Assembly (NCBI GenBank): GCA_017459795.1
Contig: JAFUCG010000048.1
Location: 1-34,535 of the forward strand
Origin: Erysipelotrichaceae bacterium
GTDB taxonomy: Bacteria > Bacillota_I > Bacilli_A > Erysipelotrichales > Erysipelotrichaceae
Direction of reading: 5' to 3'
DNA: 34,535 nt
Shown: piece by piece, positions 7,342-14,292 of the stretch
Layout of the letters: each line of letters opens with the position of its first letter
Numbering within the stretch: position 1 is the stretch's first letter
Notes under the pieces: model-generated
Seen by the model: the letters and a program-made list of their open reading frames with translations, nothing else
Database searches by the model: none
What the model was told of the DNA's origin: nothing
Position numbers and translations under genes: made by a program

Positions 7342-8001
7342 CTACTTTTTCAATGATTCTTCACTAACCGGAAAATCAAAATAAACATCCGGGAATGGTT
7401 CATCCTTTAACTTAAAATGCCACCATTCACAATCTATCGGTTCAAAGCCATGTTTAATCATGGCTTTTCTTAATATCATTCTATTATTGAACTGCTCTTC
7501 CGTTATGCCCTTATAATCAGGATGAGATACTTCAGAAAACAGGTCAAATGGACTGCCCATATCTAATTCCTTACCTGTTTCCATGTCCAGTAAGGTAAGG
7601 TCAATGGCACTTCCCCTGCTATGGGATGATTGGGAAGCTATGTAGCCCTTGGCAAATAGTTCCTGCTTATCAAGATCAGGATAGAAGTATGGCTTCATTC
7701 TCAAATCAAGATCTTCAATTCCCCACAACACAAAATGTCTTACTGCTGTCGTCGGTCTGTAGGCATCAAATACCTTTAGGCGGTAGCCGCGTACATTAAG
7801 TTCATTACTGACAGCTTTCAGGGCTCTGGCAGCTTCCTTTGTTAAAAGGGCTATTGGTTGCTCATAGCTATCTATTCTGTCTCCTATGAAGTTATAGGTC
7901 GTGTAATAACGGATCTCCTGAACGATCTGCGGCACATAGTCTGCCAGTAAGACAAAGTCAGATGAGTCCATCGTTACTCTCTTAATAAGTTCTTTATCCA
8001 T
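7342..8001 (-). CDS. D-alanyl-D-alanine dipeptidase (VanX/DdpX-like, zinc)
   Basis: This 219-residue enzyme has the M15D zinc dipeptidase residues in VanX spacing: H127 and D134 in SSHSRGSAID, and E192 with H195 in CEWWH; R82 in the YRP motif would stabilise the transition state. It cleaves free D-Ala-D-Ala, in this setting more probably for peptidoglycan recycling than vancomycin resistance, since no VanH or VanA ligase is nearby. There is no signal peptide, so it should be cytoplasmic. It is the last gene of the Zur-led operon, nine bases after the methyltransferase gene, which suggests that this zinc enzyme is co-regulated with zinc uptake. Confidence 0.92.
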   Translation of the reverse strand: MDKELIKRVTMDSSDFVLLADYVPQIVQEIRYYTTYNFIGDRIDSYEQPIALLTKEAARALKAVSNELNVRGYRLKVFDAYRPTTAVRHFVLWGIEDLDLRMKPYFYPDLDKQELFAKGYIASQSSHSRGSAIDLTLLDMETGKELDMGSPFDLFSEVSHPDYKGITEEQFNNRMILRKAMIKHGFEPIDCEWWHFKLKDEPFPDVYFDFPVSEESLKK

Positions 8002-8010
8002 ATCAGTTCT

Positions 8011-8574
8011 CTAATCTTTTTTTCTGGTTATTAACAATATTTCCGGAGGATTGTTTTTCTGGTTGATGGTGTTAATGTAAACACTGTGGAAAACCTTACT
8101 GTCTAATCCTCTGGCATATTGTAATAAGGCTTCTCTTTCATACTTGCCTTCTTCATGACCCCAGTAAATCATGATGCTTAACAAACCGTCTTTTCTTAAC
8201 AGCTGTAAGCTTTTTTCAACTGCCTTTAAGGTTGTATCTGTTCTGGTGGTGACACTCTTAATACCGTCCGGTAAATACCCTAAGTTAAAGACAATCAGAT
8301 CTGCCTTTTCATTTATGCTCTCATCCATTTCTGAATGAGATCTTTCAAATAATTCAAAGTTATCCAGACCATGGTTTTTAAGAAGGTCTCTGGTATTATC
8401 TATGGCTTCCTTCTGGATGTCAAAGCCATAAACAAACTTACAGTTCTGTGCTAAAAACAATGTATCATTGCCATTGCCAACCGTTGCATCAATAGCAACA
8501 CAGTCACTGTTAAGATAATCCTTCCATATTTCCTTGGCAAAGGAAGTTGTCTTGGTAATCAGATTCATACTCAT
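8011..8574 (-). CDS. mnmM: Class I SAM methyltransferase, MnmM/YtqB family
   Basis: The 187-residue protein belongs to the former 'rRNA methylase' family of B. subtilis YtqB, now known as MnmM, which methylates nm5(s2)U at the tRNA wobble position to give mnm5(s2)U. The SAM-binding loop AIDATVGNGNDT (about residues 27-38), the acidic end of the second strand (GFDIQ), the NLGYLP motif and the late NPPEILL are all present. It starts within the stop codon of the lipoprotein gene (ATGA overlap), so its translation is coupled to the zinc operon. Family assignment is firm; the precise tRNA role is inferred from the family. Confidence 0.87.
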   Translation of the reverse strand: MSMNLITKTTSFAKEIWKDYLNSDCVAIDATVGNGNDTLFLAQNCKFVYGFDIQKEAIDNTRDLLKNHGLDNFELFERSHSEMDESINEKADLIVFNLGYLPDGIKSVTTRTDTTLKAVEKSLQLLRKDGLLSIMIYWGHEEGKYEREALLQYARGLDSKVFHSVYINTINQKNNPPEILLITRKKD

Positions 8575-9047
8575 TTAACGCTTATCTCAGCGTCCTTCAA
8601 TACCACCATTACCAGGTATTCATTCTCGGTAAAGGTAAATGTGCCTTCCAATACGATTTCTGTACCAGGCTCAGGAAATTCATCCGGATACTGTCTGGCT
8701 TCAGCCAGTTCAAAGCCAAGGCCCTGCTGGCAACAGGCTAAGGCATCAGGAACGATACAGCCGAAAATCGTATTGCCATTATCATCCTGGCCGGTCGCAA
8801 AGTAACCTACTACCTTTATGTGCTTACCTACATAGTCTTCAGGATTTAAGGTCATGTTATAGATTTCACTGTAAATGGCATTACTGTTCATGAAGGTAAG
8901 ATCTATTACATCGCCGTCAATGACAGGATTCTCTTCTTCTGTTTTCTTCTCAGGAACAATGGCAATAGAAGGCTCTTCCTCCTTTTTATTGGAAGAACAG
9001 CCGATCAACATGAACAGTATTAATATTAATAATAATGCTTTCTTCAT
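8571..9047 (-). CDS. Lipoprotein of the zinc operon, function unknown
   Basis: The 158-residue product has a lipoprotein signal (MKKALLLILILFMLIGC), an acidic linker (EEE and KKTEEEN stretches) and a C-terminal domain with alternating strands that looks like an OB-fold. This domain contains CIVPDALACC, which recalls the cysteine-rich part of the YcgQ/DUF1980 proteins found in zinc-regulated operons; that likeness is by eye. I use the ATG at 9047 because AGGTGAGG lies at 9051-9058; a GTG at 9056 overlaps the znuB stop and would add three residues. Its position after ZnuABC suggests a zinc-related extracellular role. Confidence 0.75.
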   Translation of the reverse strand: MKKALLLILILFMLIGCSSNKKEEEPSIAIVPEKKTEEENPVIDGDVIDLTFMNSNAIYSEIYNMTLNPEDYVGKHIKVVGYFATGQDDNGNTIFGCIVPDALACCQQGLGFELAEARQYPDEFPEPGTEIVLEGTFTFTENEYLVMVVLKDAEISVK

Positions 9048-9052
9048 TGTCC

Positions 9053-9898
9053 TCACCTGCTTCTAATAACGCTTATGACATAGAATGCCACAAAGGCAAC
9101 CAGATCTGCTGCGACGATCGTTGAGCCTACCGGTGTACCATATAATATCGCAATTAATAAACCAATTGCGGCACATACTACTGATATTACTGCTGATGAG
9201 ATGGTAACCATCTTAAAGCTCTTGAACAGCTGCATTGATGTTTCTGCCGGAAAGATTACCAAAGCAGATATCAGTAAGGAACCGACAAGGTTCATTGCCA
9301 ATACTATTATAACAGCTATTACCGTAGCTAAACCAAGATTATATAACTCGGTATTCATGCCGGTTGACTTGGCAAAGGTTTCATCAAAGGTTATCGCAAA
9401 GATTCGGTTATACATTAATACAAATATTACTACTACCAGTAATGATAATATGACACATAGCCATACTTCTCCCTTGGTAAGAGTAAGAATTGAAGTTGAA
9501 CCAAATAATGTTGTACATACGTCGGCTGAAATATTGGCTGAAAAGGCTGTTACATTTAACAGAAGATAGCCTAAGGCCAGTGAACCAACCGATATCATGG
9601 CTATTTTGGCATCACCGTTTATCTTACTGCTTTGCCCCTGCTTCAGTAATAAAATGGCTGAAATAATGGTAACCGGTAAGATGATTATCATTTTTTCCTT
9701 TATGAGATTCAATACCATGGCAATGCACATGCCGCCAAATGCCACATGTGATAAACCGTCACCAATATATGAGAATCTCTTTAAAACCAGTGTTACGCCT
9801 AACAGTGAAGAACACAGAGCAATCAATATGCCAACAATAAAGGCATACTGAACAAACGGATATTTAAAATACACGGCTAAAGTAGTAAAGATATTCAT
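9053..9898 (-). CDS. znuB: Zinc ABC transporter permease ZnuB
   Basis: This 281-residue protein is an ABC-3 family metal permease with about eight membrane spans. Family marks include LVLKRFSYIGDGLSHVAFGG near residue 38-57, the ATPase-contacting LLLNVTAFSAN region and FDETFAKSTGMNTELYNL in the later cytoplasmic loop. It forms the zinc channel with ZnuA and ZnuC. Its start codon shares one base with the znuC stop region. Zinc, as against manganese, is inferred from the Zur-type repressor and from the histidine/acid-rich loop of the partner ZnuA. Confidence 0.92.
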   Translation of the reverse strand: MNIFTTLAVYFKYPFVQYAFIVGILIALCSSLLGVTLVLKRFSYIGDGLSHVAFGGMCIAMVLNLIKEKMIIILPVTIISAILLLKQGQSSKINGDAKIAMISVGSLALGYLLLNVTAFSANISADVCTTLFGSTSILTLTKGEVWLCVILSLLVVVIFVLMYNRIFAITFDETFAKSTGMNTELYNLGLATVIAVIIVLAMNLVGSLLISALVIFPAETSMQLFKSFKMVTISSAVISVVCAAIGLLIAILYGTPVGSTIVAADLVAFVAFYVISVIRSR

Positions 9899-10581
9899 CA
9901 GATATTACCACCTTTCCATTCCTTATATTCACTTACGGTTCCATAAAAGTTCTCATGATCATTCAGCATTAAGACATGCTTTGATTCAGCTAAAGCTGTT
10001 TCAATGTCATGGGAAATCATGACAATGGCTGTTCCTTCATGATTCAGTTTACGGATGATGCTGTACATTTCCTTGGTTGTTTCATGGTCCAAAGAAGCAG
10101 AAGGTTCATCAAGAACGATCAGTTTCTTGGTAGCGCAAAGACAGCGGGCAAAAAGAACACGCTGCTGCTGGCCGCCTGATAATTCTCTGTAACTCTTATC
10201 TGCCAGTTCATAAATGTTCATTCTCTTCATGTTCTCTTCAGCCAGCTTTTTATGCTCAGCCCTATAGAAGAAACCTTTTCCAAGAAAACCCTGACAGCCT
10301 GAAAGTACGATTTCCCTTACTGTTGCCGGGAAGTCCTTCTGTACAAGGGTCTGTTGCGCCAGGTAGCCTGTTTCATGAGGTTTTAAGCCATCACCAAATT
10401 CTATGGTCCCGCTATAAGGCTTCTTTAAGCCTAACAGAACTTTTATTAAGGTTGATTTACCAACACCGTTTTCACCTATGACACAAAGATAGTCTCCTTC
10501 ATCAACCTTAAAGGAGAGCTTCTTAATTATTTCCACATTGTCATAACCGAAAGACAGTTCTTTCACATCAATAAGTGCCAT
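9898..10581 (-). CDS. znuC: Zinc ABC transporter ATPase ZnuC
   Basis: The 227-residue ATPase has Walker A GENGVGKST, a Q-loop GYLAQQ, signature LSGGQQQR, Walker B LIVLDEPSASLD and switch histidine in MISHD. The length and the short helical domain match the metal-type ABC ATPases (ZnuC/AdcC). It energises uptake through ZnuB and overlaps both flanking genes by a single base, giving a compact, translationally coupled operon. Confidence 0.94.
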   Translation of the reverse strand: MALIDVKELSFGYDNVEIIKKLSFKVDEGDYLCVIGENGVGKSTLIKVLLGLKKPYSGTIEFGDGLKPHETGYLAQQTLVQKDFPATVREIVLSGCQGFLGKGFFYRAEHKKLAEENMKRMNIYELADKSYRELSGGQQQRVLFARCLCATKKLIVLDEPSASLDHETTKEMYSIIRKLNHEGTAIVMISHDIETALAESKHVLMLNDHENFYGTVSEYKEWKGGNI

Positions 10582-11522
10582 TAATTCAATACCTTCTTCA
10601 ATACTTCCAGATTGCTGCTCATTACATCGAGATAACTCCTGTTATCTGCTAATGTTGTTGACTGTAATGAGTCAAGCGATTCAATTATCTGATTCTTGTT
10701 TACAGTACTGTTAATTACCGCATTGGCAATCTTTTCCTTACTGTTTTCCAGAACCATTACATATTTAAGATTTAATTCGTCAGTCTTTTCTGCCAGGAAC
10801 TTTATGGTTTCAAAACTGGCTTCAGATTCAGCTGAGCAACCTTTAAAGGCTGCGTAGTAGTCAATACCATAGTCGTCAACAAGATATCTGAATGGGAATC
10901 TGTCCGCAAATAACAGTACCTTCTTACTGCTGCTTGAAACAGCTTTTTCATATTCAGCATCAAGCTTGTCCAATTCATTAATATATCTGTCATAGTTAGC
11001 CTGATACTTATCCTTATTATCAGAATCTAACTTTACCAGTTCATTAAGGATGTTCTCACATGAAGCCTTTGTGTTTTTCAAAGAAAGCCAGATGTGTTCA
11101 TCAAACTCTCCTTCTTCATGTACTTGCTCGTGCTCATCTTCCTGCATGCCTTCCTTTTCTTCTTCCTGTTTCAGAAGGTCTTCAATGCTTTCCTTGACAC
11201 TGAAGGAATTAAGCTTCTTATTCTCCTTTAATATGTCTTCGATCCATTCATCGGACTCGCCACCATTATATATAAACAGATCACTGTCAGTTATCTTAAT
11301 GATATCAGAAGCAGAAGCCTGATAGTTATGCAGGTCTACACCCTTATTCATTAACAGAGTCAGTTCAATACCTTCGCTGTCACCAACGATTTCTCTTACC
11401 CAGTCATATAAAGGGAAGATGGTTACTACAACTGACTTCTTATCATTTTTAGCTGATTCATGATTACCGCAGCCACTTAATATTAACATTAATACCATTA
11501 ACAGGCAGACTATTCTTTTCAT
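10581..11522 (-). CDS. znuA: Zinc-binding lipoprotein ZnuA (cluster A-I)
   Basis: The 313-residue protein has a lipobox (LSGC, C18) followed by a cluster A-I metal-binding fold. Candidate ligands are H65 (in DLHNYQ) and H143 (in FDEHIW). Between them is a flexible acidic loop with H131 and H135 (about residues 118-142), typical of zinc rather than manganese carriers. The canonical third histidine position reads FADRFPF (205-211) and holds no histidine, a variant I know from some clostridial relatives. It scavenges zinc outside the membrane for ZnuBC. It begins within the stop codon of zur (ATGA overlap). Confidence 0.92.
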   Translation of the reverse strand: MKRIVCLLMVLMLILSGCGNHESAKNDKKSVVVTIFPLYDWVREIVGDSEGIELTLLMNKGVDLHNYQASASDIIKITDSDLFIYNGGESDEWIEDILKENKKLNSFSVKESIEDLLKQEEEKEGMQEDEHEQVHEEGEFDEHIWLSLKNTKASCENILNELVKLDSDNKDKYQANYDRYINELDKLDAEYEKAVSSSSKKVLLFADRFPFRYLVDDYGIDYYAAFKGCSAESEASFETIKFLAEKTDELNLKYVMVLENSKEKIANAVINSTVNKNQIIESLDSLQSTTLADNRSYLDVMSSNLEVLKKVLN

Positions 11523-11938
11523 AAAGCATTCTCCTTTGCCATGCAGTCTTCACAGATACCGTAAAAAACGGTCATTTTCGGAACGATAGTGAAATGATGG
11601 TCATTGCTGATGTGATTTTCCAAACTGGTTATTTCATCACAATGCAGATGAATCAATTTACCGCATCTGATACACTTGCAATGATAACAGTGATTATCAT
11701 CGCATCCTGCATATTCATAACAGGCCGGGGTATTCTCATCTACTATTGACTTAACTACCGTACCGTCCTTAACCAGTGACTCAAGGTGACGGTAGACCGT
11801 AGTTAACCCTATCTTTTCATTATTTGCCTTTAAATGCTCATAGATATCCTTTACAGTAAGATGTTCGCCATTACTGTTTTTAAGATAATCCAATACTGTT
11901 TCTTTCTGTGTTGTTCTATATATCTTTTTACTGTTCAT
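11519..11938 (-). CDS. zur: Fur-family zinc uptake repressor Zur
   Basis: The 139-residue protein has the Fur winged helix (VKDIYEHLKANNEKIGLTTV with the recognition helix LTTVYRHLESL at residues 45-55) and the structural zinc site C89-x2-C92 plus C129-x2-C132. Histidines around H83, H97, H99 and H114-H115 would form the sensory site. Co-transcription with znuACB makes Zur the likely identity rather than Fur or PerR. It leads the seven-gene operon and probably represses its own promoter. No strong ribosome binding site precedes the ATG, so its translation may be weak. Confidence 0.9.
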   Translation of the reverse strand: MNSKKIYRTTQKETVLDYLKNSNGEHLTVKDIYEHLKANNEKIGLTTVYRHLESLVKDGTVVKSIVDENTPACYEYAGCDDNHCYHCKCIRCGKLIHLHCDEITSLENHISNDHHFTIVPKMTVFYGICEDCMAKENAL

Positions 11939-11942
11939 AATT

Positions 11943-11990
11943 TGAAAACCATTTTCATTTTACTATTATAATATACCATACCTGTCAATA
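11943..11990 (-). promoter_or_regulatory. Promoter and likely Zur operator of the zinc operon
   Basis: A perfect inverted repeat TGAAAA-CCA-TTTTCA (11943-11957) lies 5 bp before the zur ATG. Just upstream on the minus strand are TATAAT (11965-11970), TGGTATATT (an extended -10 alternative) and TTGACA (about 11984-11989); spacing to TATAAT is too short for both to act together. The repeat would lie on the transcription start, a fitting place for autorepression. The repeat is not the textbook Zur box, so binding is inference. Confidence 0.5.
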
Positions 11991-12003
11991 CCACATTTTT
12001 GTC

Positions 12004-12036
12004 AAAAAAAGAAAGAATTGCTTGAGCAATTCTTTC
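12004..12036 (-). terminator. Strong minus-strand terminator without an adjacent upstream gene
   Basis: Perfect 11-bp stem GAAAGAATTGC (12011-12021), loop TTGA, GCAATTCTTTC (12026-12036), followed on the minus strand by seven T (12004-12010). The only same-strand gene upstream is NudC at 12701-13507, with the plus-strand TetR-type gene in between, so the transcript that it ends would run antisense to that gene. Confidence 0.8.
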
Positions 12037-12048
12037 AGGGGGTAGTAT

Positions 12049-12074
12049 ATTAATAAGTTTGAAAACTTATTAAT
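12049..12074. repeat. 26-bp perfect palindrome, candidate operator
   Basis: A 12-bp perfect inverted repeat with a 2-bp centre (ATTAATAAGTTT, GA, AAACTTATTAAT) lies 78 bp before the TetR-type gene. With no T run after it, it is less likely a terminator than a regulator binding site. TetR-type regulators commonly bind such palindromes beside their own gene. Confidence 0.6.
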
Positions 12075-12151
12075 GAGAATAGTATAAGGTCATTTTAGTG
12101 TCATTTACAATACAAATTTATTAAAATATACACAAAAGGAACATATGTAAC

Positions 12152-12694
12152 ATGTACAATTCATCTACAAATAAGCAAGTTATTTACTCACTGAACTCAT
12201 TATCAAATTCATTATTTAATCTCCTGCTTGACAGAGACATCAAGGACATCCCAATTACAGAAGTGTGTGCTAATTCAGACATTACCAGAAAGACATTCTA
12301 CCGTAATTGTGAAGAACTCATTGATCTCGTAAATTTCCGCATCGATACAGAAATCAATGAATCAATTAGGAACGTAAACTGGCAATCTCATGAGCCTCAC
12401 AACATCGTAACATCTTTCTACAGATACTGGCTGAATAAAAAGTCATTCCTTTCAATTCTGTATAAACGTAACCTATTCCCTCGTTTTTCCGAAAGATTCA
12501 TTGCCAGACTTTCCGCCAATCAGGAATATCTCGATATCACGAAGACTATTTTTGACCGCCTTGGGCCAGAAAAAAAGGAATATAACAATTCCTTCATCCT
12601 GGGTGGTGGCACACAGCTAATGGAAAAATGGACTTCCCGTGATTTCGATTTAACACCGGAAGAACTGTGTGAAATCTACATGCATTTCAGATAA
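12152..12694 (+). CDS. TetR/AcrR-type transcriptional regulator
   Basis: The 180-residue protein has an N-terminal TetR helix-turn-helix (IPITEVCANSDITRKTFYRN at about residues 35-55, with the usual K/R-x-TFYR recognition helix), then a helical ligand domain without recognisable signature. It lacks the long C-terminal core of classic TetR, so it belongs to the shorter DhaS-like branch. An AAAGGAA at about 12135-12141 is the ribosome binding site. The ligand and targets are unknown; the 26-bp palindrome upstream is a probable self-binding site. The gene converges on nudC six bases away. Confidence 0.83.
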   Translation: MYNSSTNKQVIYSLNSLSNSLFNLLLDRDIKDIPITEVCANSDITRKTFYRNCEELIDLVNFRIDTEINESIRNVNWQSHEPHNIVTSFYRYWLNKKSFLSILYKRNLFPRFSERFIARLSANQEYLDITKTIFDRLGPEKKEYNNSFILGGGTQLMEKWTSRDFDLTPEELCEIYMHFR

Positions 12695-12700
12695 GAACAA

Positions 12701-13507
12701 TTATATCTTACCAAGCCTGAAAGCCTCAATCATGGTGGCAGTCAGGCTTTTTAATTCCGGGCTGTATTCTATGTCTTCTCTTTTTACCCAAACTGCCTTG
12801 GCCAGTTCATTTTCATCCAGAACAATTGGATCATCGCCATCAGCTTCAACAACATAACCCAATAAGAGATTTGAATCTATGCCCCAAGGCTGCGAACCGA
12901 AATATCTGATGTTCTTTATTCTTAAACCTACTTCTTCCATAACTTCTCTTTTGCACGTTTCTTCTGGTGTTTCTCCTATTTCACAGAAACCTGCCAATAA
13001 GGCTCTGCCCTTATATGATCTGTGGGCATATTGTGACATCAGGATACTGTCGCCTTTTATCAGAGCAATTATTACTGCCGGGGCTATTACAGGATAGACT
13101 ATGCTGCCACATTTCTGGCAATACATCGCCCTTTCCTTATGATATGGGATCATCTTATTGCCACATGCTCCACAGTACTGATGTGTCCTGTACCAGTAAT
13201 TAAGATGATAACCTGTTGAAGCCGCAAAGGCTTCTCTGTTATCAACAAGTGGAAACAGTCTTCTTACTGCGATGTAGTCATTACTTTCAATGTTCTGGAT
13301 CACTGTAAAGTATCTGTCAGTACCAATAGCAAAAAGATACTGAGGTGTTTCACTTATTAAATGCTTTACTTCAGCATAGCTGGGAATTCTCCCATCCATT
13401 ACCATGATCTGTTTACGACCATCTGCGATGATCACATAGTCCTCATCCCTTATTTCTTCACATCTGTAAGTAAGATCATAAACCTCCGGTAAAATGTCCT
13501 GTAACAT
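12701..13507 (-). CDS. nudC: NADH pyrophosphatase / NAD-RNA decapping Nudix enzyme NudC
   Basis: The 268-residue protein has the NudC arrangement: an N-terminal domain, a four-cysteine zinc ribbon (C112, C115, C130, C133) and a C-terminal Nudix domain with the box starting GFCEIGETPEE (residue 173) and REVMEEVGL. After the box it reads SQPWGID at 205-211, matching the SQPWPFP hallmark of NADH pyrophosphatases only in its first four residues. The family cleaves NAD(H) to NMN(H) and AMP and removes NAD caps from RNA. A GGGG-containing site precedes the ATG. The 3' end has no terminator of its own before the convergent gene. Confidence 0.9.
   Translation of the reverse strand: MLQDILPEVYDLTYRCEEIRDEDYVIIADGRKQIMVMDGRIPSYAEVKHLISETPQYLFAIGTDRYFTVIQNIESNDYIAVRRLFPLVDNREAFAASTGYHLNYWYRTHQYCGACGNKMIPYHKERAMYCQKCGSIVYPVIAPAVIIALIKGDSILMSQYAHRSYKGRALLAGFCEIGETPEETCKREVMEEVGLRIKNIRYFGSQPWGIDSNLLLGYVVEADGDDPIVLDENELAKAVWVKREDIEYSPELKSLTATMIEAFRLGKI
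12713..12752 (+). terminator. Possible terminator of the TetR-type gene inside nudC
   Basis: AAGCCTGA (12713-12720) can pair with TCAGGCTT (12742-12749) followed by TTTTT, on the plus strand just past the stop codon. The loop is long (21 bases), so this is tentative. Confidence 0.4.
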
Positions 13508-13551
13508 GCAAACACCCCTTTTCTAACAAGATTATATCAAACCGATTTTCA

Positions 13552-13581
13552 TTGACAATTATTATGATTCTTTAATATATT
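13552..13581 (+). promoter_or_regulatory. Promoter of the 104-aa protein gene
   Basis: TTGACA (13552-13557) is separated by 18 bases from TATATT (13576-13581), close to the sigma-A consensus. Confidence 0.6.
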
Positions 13582-13604
13582 TTATATACAAAGGAGTCTG
13601 GTTT

Positions 13605-13919
13605 ATGTATATTCAGCAGTCAGTCATACATGAAAAAGATAATTTCGTAAAAGGTACCTATGTTGTTTCCAGCAATGATCCTGAATACAAGGCTGAATTA
13701 AAGAGAGACAACAAGCGGATCGGTTATGTAAACTTTTACTATGATGCAGTTAACAACAAGCTCGACTTTGATTTTAAATACTGTAAGGAATATGTATCCC
13801 GTAACTATCAGGAACTGGTAGAAATAATCTGGAATAAGATACGTCTCATAAAATCATTCTGGTATTCAAGTGAATTTGACTACCGGGCACAAATCATTGA
13901 AAATCAGTTAGTTCAATGA
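13605..13919 (+). CDS. Hypothetical protein, 104 residues
   Basis: I do not recognise this protein. It is soluble, rich in aromatic and charged residues, with an N-terminal strand-rich half (GYVNFYYDAVNNKLDFDF) and a helical C-terminal half (residues 62-85) ending in a charged tail. There is no cysteine pair, signal peptide or membrane span. Expression looks real: a good promoter, AAAGGAG at 13590-13596 and a terminator after the stop. It forms a monocistronic unit. Confidence 0.7.
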   Translation: MYIQQSVIHEKDNFVKGTYVVSSNDPEYKAELKRDNKRIGYVNFYYDAVNNKLDFDFKYCKEYVSRNYQELVEIIWNKIRLIKSFWYSSEFDYRAQIIENQLVQ

Positions 13920-13946
13920 TTTCCTTATAACATTATGGTCTTTAAG

Positions 13947-13975
13947 AAGTGATATGATATCATATCGCTTTTTTA
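13947..13975 (+). terminator. Intrinsic terminator after the 104-aa protein gene
   Basis: AAGTGATATGA pairs with TATCATATCGCTT with one G-U pair and a tight turn, followed by six T. Confidence 0.8.
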
Positions 13976-14052
13976 ATTACATGTGAATTTGAAAACATGT
14001 TGTTTACGGTAACTGAATCGTTTACAACGGAAGTGTTAAAAGGAGCATTTTC

Positions 14053-14292
14053 ATGGACACATCAAAAGCTGTGAAAGCCGCCTGCAAACTGCAGGGTGTT
14101 TCTCTGTCTGAACTAGCCGCAAGATTGGGGCAGTCCCGTCAGAATCTATATAATAAACTACGTCGAAATAAAATGTCTGGTCAGGAACTCCAGCAGATAG
14201 CTGAGGCTCTTGGCATAAGTTTTCAACAGACATTTATTCTTTCCAATGAAACAATAATACAAATTGATAATAGTAAAGAAGTGGATTCCTAA
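14053..14292 (+). CDS. Small XRE-like helix-turn-helix DNA-binding protein
   Basis: The 79-residue protein has a Cro/XRE-type helix-turn-helix: [20 protein letters not shown] at residues 15-34 followed by a third helix ([14 protein letters not shown]). It probably binds DNA as a dimer; its target is unknown. AGGAG lies eight bases before the ATG. The upstream gap has ACATGT twice (13979-13984 and 13995-14000) and GTTTAC twice, 18 bp apart (14002 and 14020), which could be operator half-sites. Its TAA overlaps the ATG of the chimeric gene, so the two are co-translated and it may have served the original kinase gene. Confidence 0.83.
   Translation: MDTSKAVKAACKLQGVSLSELAARLGQSRQNLYNKLRRNKMSGQELQQIAEALGISFQQTFILSNETIIQIDNSKEVDS

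Noticed and set aside
7342-8001. Vancomycin resistance cluster
   Set aside because: Only the dipeptidase is present; there is no VanA/B-type ligase, VanH dehydrogenase or VanRS next to it, so recycling within the zinc operon is the simpler reading.
8639-9066. Plus-strand reading frames over the zinc-operon lipoprotein
   Set aside because: They are compositional shadows of a clear lipoprotein gene and encode no recognisable motif.
14051-14233. Minus-strand reading frame opposite the HTH gene
   Set aside because: It has no ribosome binding site, and the plus-strand frame gives a clear helix-turn-helix with AGGAG and coupled translation to the next gene.
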